Assembly: GCA_015499995.1 (NCBI GenBank)
Contig: JADNRV010000097.1
Span: 124,001-188,000, forward strand
Reading direction: 5' to 3'
Source of the DNA: Flammula alnicola
Taxonomy: Eukaryota > Basidiomycota > Agaricomycetes > Agaricales > Strophariaceae
DNA length: 64,000 bases
Part shown: piece after piece, positions 46,094 through 56,445 of the stretch
Position numbering within the stretch: position 1 is the stretch's first letter
How the letters are laid out: every line of letters begins with the position of its first letter
Translations under genes and position numbers: made by a program
Notes under the pieces: model-generated
Databases searched by the model: none
The model's input: only the letters and a program-made list of their open reading frames with translations
What the model was told of the DNA's origin: nothing

Positions 46094-49000
46094 ATGTCCA
46101 GTCGTCGGTTTACCGCGTCATCCAGCGAGTCTCGATCAAGTCTTTTGCTACCGTCGGAGCGAGGAGGGTCGGGTAGCGTCTCTGGCAGGTCTGGAGTGGG
46201 TTCATTGAACGGAAGCGTTCAGAGTGTTAGTAGATCAGCGAGCGGAAAGGTAAGTATCCTGATAATTACTGCTCTGCTCATTCTTATCGCATTACAGCAC
46301 TCGATTGCAGAGAAGGTACTGTCTGAGCTTCCTCTTGAGACGCCCACAACCCCTCAACTTACCCATTACGGATTGTAAAGTACTCCCTGGGACCAGAGCC
46401 TGCATTATGGGGAATGCCTCTGAATGTGAGAGAGGATGATGATGCGTTGCACGATCCCAGAGTGAACTCAGGGAACGGCCACTTGCTCACTGTGCGCGCT
46501 CTCACAAATCTCGGATGTCTCTTTCTTTTAGCTATCGGCTGCTTGATGTTATTGTGCGTATCTACTTTTTTTTCTCAGCCCTTGTCCCACTGACACGTAT
46601 GTTCCATTTCCTTTCTAGTGCCGGTAAGCCTGGCTTCTTCTGTTGTTTGAGTTGATTAACCCGCTTATTAATACCCTCCCAGGTTATCCAATTATTTCGC
46701 ATTTTTTAGCAAAAAAACCATCAACTCAAGGAGGGTTCAATCTCGGCGGAATCAATGCCTCAGGTCAAATACCCGAATTTTCAAACTTTGGGCTTATCGA
46801 CCCAGTTACACCCAAGGAAGCTTATACACGATCGGCTTTCCTGGATTCCACCCAGGACATGGTGTTGGTGTTTTCAGACGAATTTGAAACAGACGGGCGT
46901 ACGTTTTATCCTGGTGATGATCCGTTCTGGGAAGCTGTTGATCTTCACTATTGGGGTACTGTGAGTGGTGCCTGGAAAGATTTGGAGGATTGTCTGGATT
47001 GAACCGAGGATTTTACAGGTCGATTTGGAGTGGTATGACCCCATGCAGGGTGAGTAGGGAATATCATGACCTTTTTTTTTTTTAGTTCTAATTCCTTGGT
47101 TCCGACTCTAGCCACGACGTCTAATGGTTCTTTGAAACTCAGGATAGACAAGGTCACCGACCCTGCAGACAACCATAACTTGCAATATAGGTCGGGAATG
47201 GTAAGCAGGCTTGATCCTTTTTTATCCATACACTTATTCAAACCCTATGGATAGATCCAATCATGGTAGGGAACGTTTTGCGACTTCCCTCATGCCCCCT
47301 TGAACTAATGGATAAAATAAGGAATAAATTCTGTTTCACGGGAGGCATACTGGAAGGTGCGTTAGATTCTGTTGCTCGAATAAATTCTTCTCTGACGTGG
47401 TTTGACGTTCTTAGCGAACGTTGTGCTGCCTGGTTCATCTACCATCAGGTGCGGCAAGTCGTAATTCTATAGAAGAGATTCATGTCTGACTGGATGCGCA
47501 ACGATAAAGTGGCCTATGGCCTGCTGTGTGAGTGATTCGAACTTTCTCTGATAACTCTCTTATACTAAATTTATTCCATAACTTAGATGGTCCATGGGAA
47601 ATTTGGGTACTTAGCTGATAATCTATACGGTAATAAAGCCTCTACTAATTTGTCGACCGTGCAGGACGCGCTGGATACGGAGCAAGTCTTGACGGAATGG
47701 TGAGAACTTAATCTTTTGCACCAGACAGTAATGAATCTGACATCTACTCCTCTCCGTCAACCAGTGGCCTTTCTCGTATGACTCGTGCGATGTTGGCACG
47801 TTACCGAACCAAACATTCCCTGGAACTACTACTCCCCTGGCTGCTACTGAAAATGGCGATCCAACGTACGGCGGCGTCCTGGTGAGTAATTCCTCCTTTT
47901 CGTGGTCGACGCCGCTTCTTATGCCACTTTTCATGCAGTCATTCCTTCCCGGACAGAAGCTCTGTACGTTTTTTTTTCGTGCCGATTTTTCATATTGTAT
48001 TCATGGGCACATTCTAAGCTGCGTGCACTTGCTCCGGAGAGTCCCACCCTGGTCCTCAGAGGAGCGATGGCAGCTACGTTGGACGCGCAGCGCCGGAGAT
48101 CGATGTGTTCGAAGCCATTATAACCGCTGGTATCGGTCAGGTATGTGCTGGTTTTTCTTGTACGAAGTAAATATCTCACCGATTTTATCAGGCATCATTG
48201 TCTGCGCAGTGGGCGCCATACAATGTGAGTAGCTTACAACGACTGCTTCACATGCGATCTAATTCCAAATTGTTCTCAAAGGCCGCCTACGAATTCAACA
48301 ACGCCACCGGTAACGTTGTGTTTCAAGATAATGGAACTACCATACACAACCCATTTGTCGGAGGTGAATTGTCGTCAGGCTGACTAGGTGGGGCCGCTTT
48401 GCTAATTGATTTCAACAGGCGCATTCCAGCAGACGACCAGTGGCCTGGCAACGACGAACCAAAACTGTTACGAGCTCAATCAGGGCTGCTTCGCCGTATA
48501 TGCGTTTGAATATCGGACTGGGTATGTTTCCCTTGATATCTTTGTTCTTGACTCAGCATGCTGACACTCTGTTGGTTCTTTTCATAGGTTCGATGATGGT
48601 TATATTTCGTGGATTCAAAATGGACAACTGTCTTGGACGCTCCGTGGTCCGGCTATGGGACCGGATAGTGCAACTGAGATTTCAACTCGACCTATCCCAC
48701 TCGAGCCGATGGTGCGTCTTTTCTCGATGCATGCAGCTATTATTCCTTGACTTGCTGACTGTCGTCCTGTCCCTTTCAATCCACAGTACATCATTGCCAA
48801 CCTTGGGCTCTCGCTAGGATTTGGTGTTGTCGACTTCGAAAACTTGATATTCCCAGCAACGATGAGCATCGATTACATACGTGTATACCAGCCTGCAAAC
48901 GCTATCAACATCGGATGTGATCCAAAGGACTTCCCAACGGCCAACTACATCGACACGTGAGTCTTGCTCTTGCTCTTTCGTTCTTCGATCTCTCCGCCTC

Positions 49001-49141
49001 AAGTCAAAAATCATTCACTGACCTTCGTTTATCTTCTCTTCTTCTAGTTATCTCGCAGCATATACCAACCCTAATCTGACGACCTGGACGGACGATTTCA
49101 AGCAGCCTTTCCCCAAGAATAGATTGAAAGACCAGTGCTGA
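46094..49141 (+). CDS. KRE6/SKN1-family beta-1,6-glucan synthesis protein (GH16 fold), copy 2
   Basis: Complete paralogue of the gene at 1-2699. The N-terminal cytosolic tail is Ser/Gly-rich (MSSRRFTASSSESRSSLLLP). A small exon gives HSIAEK, then YSLGPEPALWGMPLNV and the membrane segment (GCLFLLAIGCLMLF). The luminal domain follows: LVFSDEFETDGRTFYPGDDP, HYWGT, SWNKFCFTGG, GLWPAVW, CTCSGESHPGPQ and PEIDVFEAI with the family E-x-D-x-x-E. Further motifs are EYRTGFDDGYISWIQNG and MSIDYIRVYQ. It ends NRLKDQC and stop. I count more than 12 exons, including a 5-nt exon at 46619-46623. The product should sit in secretory membranes and act in cell-wall glucan assembly, known from yeast relatives. Confidence 0.93.
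46619..46623 (+). other. 5-nt micro-exon (TGCCG) in KRE6 copy 2
   Basis: TGCCG lies between acceptor TTTCTAG and donor GTAAGC. Inclusion gives M-L-F-A-G-Y-P-I-I, the same junction as in copy 1 (2202-2206). Confidence 0.8.
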
Positions 49142-50477
49142 GTTCTTTATTCATTCATTTAGTGTATATACCCTTCGGTGCTTTTATCATGCGGTTTTTG
49201 ATGTAACGACGGACGGATTTATTGGTTCTCGTCTTGTAGAGTACCAAATGTTAATGTAACTTGCGTGTTGTCTGTTGTGTAAACTTTGCTTTCTGGTTTA
49301 CTGTTATTCCAATTTTTCGTTTCGTTTTTAATTTATGAGTGCTTTATTATCCTCTTGTGACTTCACAGCCCGTTGGAGGAGCAACGAGGAAATTACCGCG
49401 ATCAATCACCGGGTTTTACAGTTGGCTCGAAGAAGTTCTGAGTTCGCGCACGTGACAGAACTTGATTTTTTCTCTTCAACTTCAAGTTCCTACGTAGTAC
49501 TAGTACTTCCATCAGCTAGGAATCAAGAAATTTGTGAGTTCTCTTCAGCAACCTTTGTCGCGCTTCCATCACTTCCAAACACCGTCCTTTTCTCAGTATG
49601 ACTGCACAAGGCGACTCCTGCAGGCCATCCAGCAGCATCAGGCAACCCTCTTCACCACCTATGATGGCATAGTCAACCCGATTCAGGACATTCTTCCCCG
49701 GGATATCAAGTGGATCTCGATTCAGTCGGACAGCGGCGTCGAGCTCCCTGTCACTCAGCCTTGACTCAACCTCCTGCCAGCGAGTCCGCCACATCCAACG
49801 TCGTTCAGACTCTGGATGTCGTCGAACCTCCTCCTCGCGGCTCGCCCTCGCCCTCGTCTGAGCCCTTGGATGACACTTATAGTCAGGTTTCGGCAGATCA
49901 ACAGCTCGGGTGGCGGCAGGCCATGGCCGCCAAGAAGAATGTGGCATTGATGGAAGTATCGCCCAAGGTCAAAGAAGCGCCCGTTCTAACCCCAGTGCTC
50001 TTCCGTCTTGCTAGACTCCATATAAAAGTGACCGATCATCACAGTAAGTAGTAATAGTACGTAAAGGATTTTGCTGGCGGACACTCATTTTCAAAGGCGT
50101 CCGACTTAAACGGGTAAACCCAACTTGTCAAGTCCGCCGCAATAGCTGTCGTTTGCGTAGGTGATCATGCACCAAATTCAAGAACTGAGGTCTGAAGAGG
50201 TACGCCTTTTCGCCTACGCAGATAAAGAAATAACTGATATCAGATTCACTTGCAACCTCCAGACGCATTCAGGTTGTTCCCAGTGTTATGCATTATGAGC
50301 ACGTCTACTATAATGAATGAGATGCTGTCAAAATCTATTCCTGGTATGGCTCAACCCACATGTCAGACGTGTGGGTGAGTCGTGTGGCTCACATTTTTAA
50401 GTCGTGGCGAATGTATACCACATCCCGTCTACACTCTATTCCACCTCTCCTCAGTGCCAATAACACGCCCTCCTAGG
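49142..50477 (+). other. intergenic with a possible broken gene near 49535-50054
   Basis: One plus-strand frame contains TRRLLQAIQQHQATLFTTYD and PRDIKWISIQSDSGVEL (to about 49764). A second, offset frame continues with PPASESATSNVVQTLDVVEP and WRQAMAAKKNVALMEVSPK to 50051. No splice pair joins them well, so a frameshifted pseudogene is possible. No family was recognised. Confidence 0.35.
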
Positions 50478-53418
50478 ATGTATCGCTCGTGTTCTAGGGA
50501 AAATGGGAGAAACCGTCATCCCGCAACTCAAATATATCACCTGTCTGAAGGCTCTACGCCATCGTCGAATGGCGGCTTCTTTCGCGACGCCTCTGGGTTC
50601 AGTATCGACCGATCTATGCTTACTGAAGTTCGGGGAAATATGATCATCGTTCGTTCTCCCGAGCAGCAATCTCTCGTATGTAAGATCCAGTCAATCACAT
50701 CACAAACGCTGACTGCAATTCAGTGGAATTCCTATCGATTGACCGACTTCGATCAGCGAACACTGCGATGTCTGCGTTCCATTGAGCCGGGCATTTACAC
50801 CATGGAAATGGAGCCGATGACATCCACTTCACGCATTAAAATATATCGCATTCATGAGTACGGGGATAAAGAGGATATTTTCCATGATCATCTCGCAATC
50901 GTCAAATCATCGTGCGTTTTCTTGTCTTGTCTTAACATTTCCTGGATACTCACACATAGCGCAAAGACAAGCTCGTCGGCCAGATATATCACAGTTCTTT
51001 GGAACTTCTGTAGAGAACGCTGATGGTAGCCGATTCATTGTCCTTTCTGGAGGTACGATATTGAGCAGCGTGAACATACTAAAATTTGACTTATAGCTGA
51101 CATTAAATTCCTGCAGGTAATTCGCCCTTGATGGATGTTTTCACCGGAAGTTCCATAGACATAAGAATGATAACAGCGCAGCATGTACGTTCTGATTAAT
51201 CAAGCTCCTGTCGTTTTACGATGCTAACTGACCATTGCTTAGTACTTGCAGATAATCGTGAGTGCATATATCGATATCAATATATATAAACGGAATAACT
51301 AAGAAATCGTAGGACATATTCAGCATAGGATCATTCAGTCCGTTGAACTGGAGCTGGGTGAAATTTTGGCACCTCCCCATATTTACTCCAGACTGTCGAC
51401 TTCTTGTGGACTTGATTCTTCTTGAATCTAACGGCATGCTAGCAAGTTCAGAAAGGGTCAGAGAAATGGTAAATGACATGCACATAAAACCATGAAATTT
51501 GCTAAATCTGTCATTATAGGCTTTCAAGCGACCCTGTATTGTACGTTATCGAGAGGCAATATACCGTCTGATATGTGAGCTATGTGTCCTTGACAAAATG
51601 AGGGGAGAACTACTGACGACTTGGATGACATAGCTCCTGGTGATATGGAGTGTATCGTGCACCGCAATCAAGATCCAGCCAAAGTTAAGGATGCCATTGT
51701 AAGGGCTGACAGGGCTTCGAGCGGATTGGTCAGTCACTAAAAATCAAGCTTGAAGCACACGATCTAATATTTCCCCAACAATCATGTTGCTGGAGTACAG
51801 GTGGTGAGTGCTCTATCTTCTTGTCATCATCTGTTGTTGACAGTGTTGATCTCTCTCTCCATTGCAGTTTGTGAGTGCTCTATCTTCTCGACATCATCCA
51901 TTGCTGACAACATTGATCTTTCTCCATTGCAGTTTGTGAGTGCACTCTCCTTGCCATTGTCCATTGCTGAAAGTGTCAATCTCTCTCTCCATTGCAGCTT
52001 GTGAGTGCTACTATCATCTGTCACTGACAGTGTTGATCTCTCTCTGGATTGCAGGATGCAAGTGCTCTCTCTCCTCACTATTCTTCTTTGTTGATAGTAG
52101 TTATCTCTCTGCACTGCAGAATGTGGGTGCTCTCTCTCCTCACCATTGTCCATCACTGATATTGTTGATCTCTCTTTGCATTGCAGGATGTGAGTGCTCT
52201 ATCTTCTTGCCATCATCCATCACTGACAATTTCAATCTCTCTCTTCATTGCAGTTTGTGAGTGCTCTCTCTTCTCACTATCCTCCATTTCTAACAGTGTC
52301 AACCTCTCTCTCCATTGCAGTGTGTGAGTGCTCTGTCTTACCACCATCATCTGTCATTGACAATGACAATCTCTCTCTGCATTGCAGCATGTAAGTGCTC
52401 TCCCATCTTCTTGCCACACTTTGTCACTGAGGGTGTCAATCTCTCTCTGCATTGCAGATTGTGAGTACTCTCTCTCCTCATCATCCTCTGTTGCTGATAG
52501 TGTTGATCTCTCTCTGCATTGCAGGATGTAAGTGTTCTCTCTCTCTCTCACCAATGTTCATTGTTGACAGTGTCAATCTCTCTCTGCATTGCAGGATGTG
52601 AGTGCTCTCTTGCTCCTTGCCATCCTCTGTCACTGACAGTGTCAATCTCTCTTTATTGCAGTTTGTGAATGTTTTCTCTCTCCTTGCCATCCTCTGTTGT
52701 TGACAATGTCAATCTCTTTCTCCATTGCAGCATGTGAGTGCTCTGTCTTACCACCATCACTTATCACTGACAGTGTCAATCTCTCTCTGCATTACAGAAT
52801 GTGAGTGCTCTCTCTCCACCTCATCATCTGTCACTGACAGTGTTGATTTCTCTCTTTATTGCAGCTTGTAAGTACTCTCTCTCCTCACTATCATCTGTTG
52901 CTGACAGTGTCAATCTCTCTTTCTATTGCAGCTTGTGAGTGCTACCACCATCTGTTGCTGACAGTGCTGATCTTTCTCTTCATTGCAGATTGTGAGTGCT
53001 TCTCTTCTTGCCATCTTCTGTCACTGGCAGTGTTGATCTCTTTCTGCATTACAGAATGTGAGTGCTCTTTCTTCTTGCCATCATTTGTTGCTAACAGTGA
53101 CAATATCTCTCTCTATTGCAGATAGTGAGTGCTCTATCTTACCATCGCCTGTTGCTAACAGTGATGATCTCTCTCTGCATTGCAGTTTGTAAGTGCTTTC
53201 TCTTTTTTCCATCATCTGTTACTGACAGTGTCAATCTCTCTCTGCATTGCAGCATGTGAGTGCTTTCCCCTCTCACCCTGCCAGTGTGTTTTCTTGCTGA
53301 ATGCTACTCTTAAGCCTCATAACAACTGTATGTCATGTAACACCATATATTATTTAACTTCATTTTCTTTCTGTCTGCAAAGCACCTGTTCATTCCACTC
53401 CTTCAACTTCTGGAATAG
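50478..53418 (+). CDS. hypothetical protein gene running into a tandem array of intron-like units
   Basis: Eight exons join in frame: 50478-50675, 50724-50911, 50967-51052, 51117-51184, 51243-51257, 51313-51468, 51520-51574 and 51634-51728 (287 codons). They encode SSNGGFFRDASGFSIDRSML, IYRIHEYGDKEDIFHDHLA, RRPDISQFFGTSVENADGSR, FTGSSIDIRMITAQH and SPGDMECIVHRNQDPAKVKD. This resembles the N-terminal half of agaricomycete proteins with an FF-x-x-A/S-x-x-F motif and a degenerate kinase-like 'hP-x-I-x-Q-x-F-G' segment, though I cannot name a family. The last junction is phase 0. From 51801, single codons bounded by splice signals follow (see array). A final acceptor at 53382 gives HLFIPLLQLLE and TAG at 53416-53418. 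The model from 51801 onward is hypothetical; the transcript could instead end or splice elsewhere. Confidence 0.5.
51801..53255 (+). repeat. tandem array of 22 intron-like units separated by 3-base intervals
   Basis: Each 57-70 bp unit (most often 67) starts with a donor (GTGAGT in most; also GTAAGT, GTGGGT, GTGAAT, and one GC donor, GCAAGT at 52058). It continues with a variable middle, in most units a branch-like CTGAC or CTAAC, a CTCTCTC pyrimidine tract, and TTGCAG or TTACAG. Between each CAG and the next donor are exactly three bases. They are TTT (5 times), GAT (4), CTT, AAT and CAT (3 each), ATT (2), TGT and ATA (1 each), after a first GTG at 51801. The spacing of three never varies although unit length does. 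None of the triplets is a stop codon. Either a minisatellite that happens to contain AG-N3-GT, or true tandem introns with one-codon micro-exons. Confidence 0.85.
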
Positions 53419-53768
53419 AGGAAATCAGTCAAGGTAAGTCTGTCCTCCATTCATTCTTTTTTTTAAAATGAATGTGGTCTGGCTATCAAGACATAATGGA
53501 TGTAGATTCTCCCTTTGATACTGGGATTACCGGTAATTCATTAGACATTGGTGGAGGCTTTTTGATAGAAGATGTAATGGATGTGGGTCCATAGATATAG
53601 AATTCTGCTACACCTGGTTCTGTTACAAATTGATATTAACTTTGATAGGGTCAACCAAGGGAGACTTAGGAAGCATGATACTGGTGTGAACTAAGGTTTT
53701 ATTTGGGTTTTATTTCAGCAAATTTGTCTGGAAAATGCAACCTCCCGTCTGACTATGAATCCGAAGTA

Positions 53769-53917
53769 CTGTACTATTTCGACCAAGTGTTCACGATTTT
53801 GGGAATTTTGCCTCCCCAAGGAGGCCGATAATTTTTCTTTTGATTTAAGGCGAATAAAAAAAGGTCTTTTTTCCCCAGTGTGATGCGTGATGTGAACACT
53901 TGGTCGAAATGGTACAG
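53769..53917. mobile_element. Tc1/mariner-type MITE, 149 bp, TA target duplication
   Basis: The ends are CTGTACTATTTCGACCAAGT and, inverted, CTGTACCATTTCGACCAAGT. They extend to a 26-base inverted repeat with one mismatch. TA flanks both sides (53767-53768 and 53918-53919). The interior has no coding capacity. It lies about 500 bases after the intron-like array. Confidence 0.8.
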
Positions 53918-55430
53918 TATTTGAAGTCTCCTGGTTTGTCTCCTGTGTTCACCCCCATTTGACAGGGCTTCGTGTATCTGGTCGTTAATGAGATCAGCTA
54001 GAGATCACAAGAGATCAGGACACCTTCCAAACAGTAGTCATCCACCTCCAAATGATACATCAAAAAGTGAAATTAAAGTGTCTACTCCAGTTCTGCTCCG
54101 TGTCTTATGATTCTTTTTTCATTGGTATAAGGTACCCGGTTTCATTCACAAAGTTTCTTAGAGAAAAACTAAGAACAACCAACGCTCCATAGAATATACA
54201 AGCATGGGAATGGCCTAACTGGCCCACAGTGATAGCTTGCCCTGGGATGCTGGAAGCTCCCCATCAGGCCGTATCACCGTTTAACGCGGAACGGCGAAGC
54301 CATTTTGACAACGGCGCCCACGAAGAAATTACTGTATGTCAACACTAACTTCAACATTATTCAGGGCGAGAACTTGCCGCTGACACGGAGGCAGCGCAAC
54401 TTGGGGGGTTTGGGGTGCCGAAGCAGAAGACCATTGACATTGTCGCTCTGCGTGGTCTGCGAAATCGTGGCCAGTTCATGGGGCAGGTGGATGGGGCCGC
54501 TGGTGAAGTGGCGTGGCAGACGAGGAGTGGAGGCGGAATATAAGCACGAGCAGGTTGGATGTGAGGGGATAGTACAACGCGACGGCTGAGGCGTTAACTA
54601 GATATATAGCATAGCTTCATTGATTTACACCCACACGTAAGTATACACACCACAGATGTGGCAGTTAAATTCCAACTTGCTCGAGAATTACTTCCTCGAA
54701 TTCCTGGAAGACTTTACGGAGCTCATACGATGAAGCTGCTCGTGCGAATGCCTTGCGGACGATACACCAATCTCGGGGCCGAATCGAAACGCCACTAGCC
54801 ACTATCTTTACGAAGGTCACGTCCTAGGTATAGATAACCACAGCCATGGATGATCTAGGTCGAGAATCGAAAGCGAATTTCCATCTCAGTCTTGATCGAT
54901 GACTGTGATAGTTTGCAAGCAAAGCACGATGAAGAGAAGTGGATTCTTTTTGTCGACAGAGACCGCTTCGCCTTGAACAAAGCATGAATAACGTAGTGCA
55001 AGCAGCAACATCCAATCTACGAGATATTCGCGCCCGGTTCCATACTGACAGTTTAACCTATTAAATAAGTAGCCTGAGGGCATGCGCAGGAGGCGCGGTA
55101 CCAAGGTACTCTAGAATGCCTCGTGTCTTCCTAGGGCAAATCTGCAAAATGCCGCACATCGAAAGTCGACACAATGATTATGAGCGAGGTATTTACGAGA
55201 GCCCATCGAAGGCTTCGGCGAGCTATCGATTCACCATCGATCCAGCTGGATATCGCCTCAATGAATTGAACAGCATATCACTGCGTGAGATCTGCTTTGG
55301 GTGAGTCCAGAAGTACACAGCTATAAGAGTGTTGATAGAGGCATGCGCACAAGGGCTTGTGCCGGCAAGCGACGTCGAGGCGCGTGTGTCGAAACCGGTG
55401 AGCGGAGACTCAGGACCGACACTAAATGCT

Positions 55431-55443
55431 CGTGACGTCACGC
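55431..55443. promoter_or_regulatory. CRE-like plus ACGCGT motif upstream of GH3 gene 1
   Basis: TGACGTCACGCGT combines the palindromic CRE/bZIP site TGACGTCA with an overlapping ACGCGT (MCB-like). It is about 1.0 kb before the ATG at 56446. The identical 13 bases occur upstream of the second GH3 gene. Confidence 0.4.
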
Positions 55444-56445
55444 GTTTAATGGCCGGACGGCGAGCGGACCAGCGGTGGACAGCCCCGTTCCGTCCAGGTC
55501 GGGCCGAGATGGAGTCACGCTGGACTCGCATTTCGAGAGGCTGCGAGCCTCGAGGCAGGTGGTGGAGAAACGCTGGATTTAGATTACTTCGAGGAAGTGC
55601 CAGCAAACTGGTTACTAAGATTTGAAGGGAGAAGCTTACCATTGAGACGGAAAAGTTCCGTAGAAATGCGCCCGGCGGTGCGGTGCCATAAATATGTTTA
55701 ACGATATGAATGCGGACCGAGATAAGAGGTGGAAGAAAGTTCAGCGGTTCAAGTTTGCGGGTTAGTTGGGATATAGAGCAGCGAGCTTGTGGAGTCGTGG
55801 ATATAATCGGTGATGGAGAAGAAGGAAGCAAGTATGTTTGACGGTGGAACAGATTTTTTCCGTTATTTCGAAGTCGTCAAGTTGAGTGATTATCATCTAG
55901 CAGAATCCTAGACACACAGACTTGAAAGAATGGAGGCTCTGGATGCTGGTGGTAGACATCTAGCTAGCGGATGAGCTATGTGTCAGTGAGTTCATCTACG
56001 ATGTAAGTATATGGAAAGAGACTTACCTTTGGTGGTGATTTGCTTCCGTAACGGTCGGATCCGCCCATTCAGATTGAGATAACGAACAAGACGCCAATGA
56101 TTCAACGAGCCAACCAGATTTTCACAAGTATGAAGAACGGTGTGAATTAGCAAGAGAATTATTGGGTGTAGATCCATGCGCCTCCGGGATTCACGCGACA
56201 TAGAACGTTCTTGCAAGCATGGACATGACGAGAGGGCGGGGGCATGTGGCTCAGTCGGGGACATATGGGGACGAGCTAGTTATTCGGAAGTTGAAAATGG
56301 AAGTCAGTCTGGGTTCTTATTAGGTAAGGTGAATATTACGCGACCATGCACGCACAGGGCTATTTTTGACCGCTCACCATGTTCACCACCTGCTTTAAAC
56401 TCGCTCCCCCGCCAACCCTCCTTGTTCCACTTTTCTCCTCCCATT

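Larger units (their letters stand above)
53419..56445. other. 3-kb region without a supported gene
   Basis: It holds the mariner-type MITE at 53769-53917 and a CRE-like site at 55431-55443. A donor-like GTAAGT at 53434 and an acceptor-like TTTCAG at 53719 might extend the preceding gene. A long minus-strand frame (55223-55831) and a plus frame (54305-54589) have no recognised features. Confidence 0.4.

Noticed and set aside
51827..52690. Minus-strand ORFs across the intron-like array
   Set aside because: They are low-complexity translations of the pyrimidine tracts, with no signal, domain or splice logic.
51801..53255. CRISPR-like array
   Set aside because: The units are contiguous and degenerate, without unique spacers, and the window is eukaryotic.
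55223..55831. 202-codon minus-strand ORF upstream of the GH3 gene
   Set aside because: Basic, GC-rich composition with no domain; probably a chance open frame.
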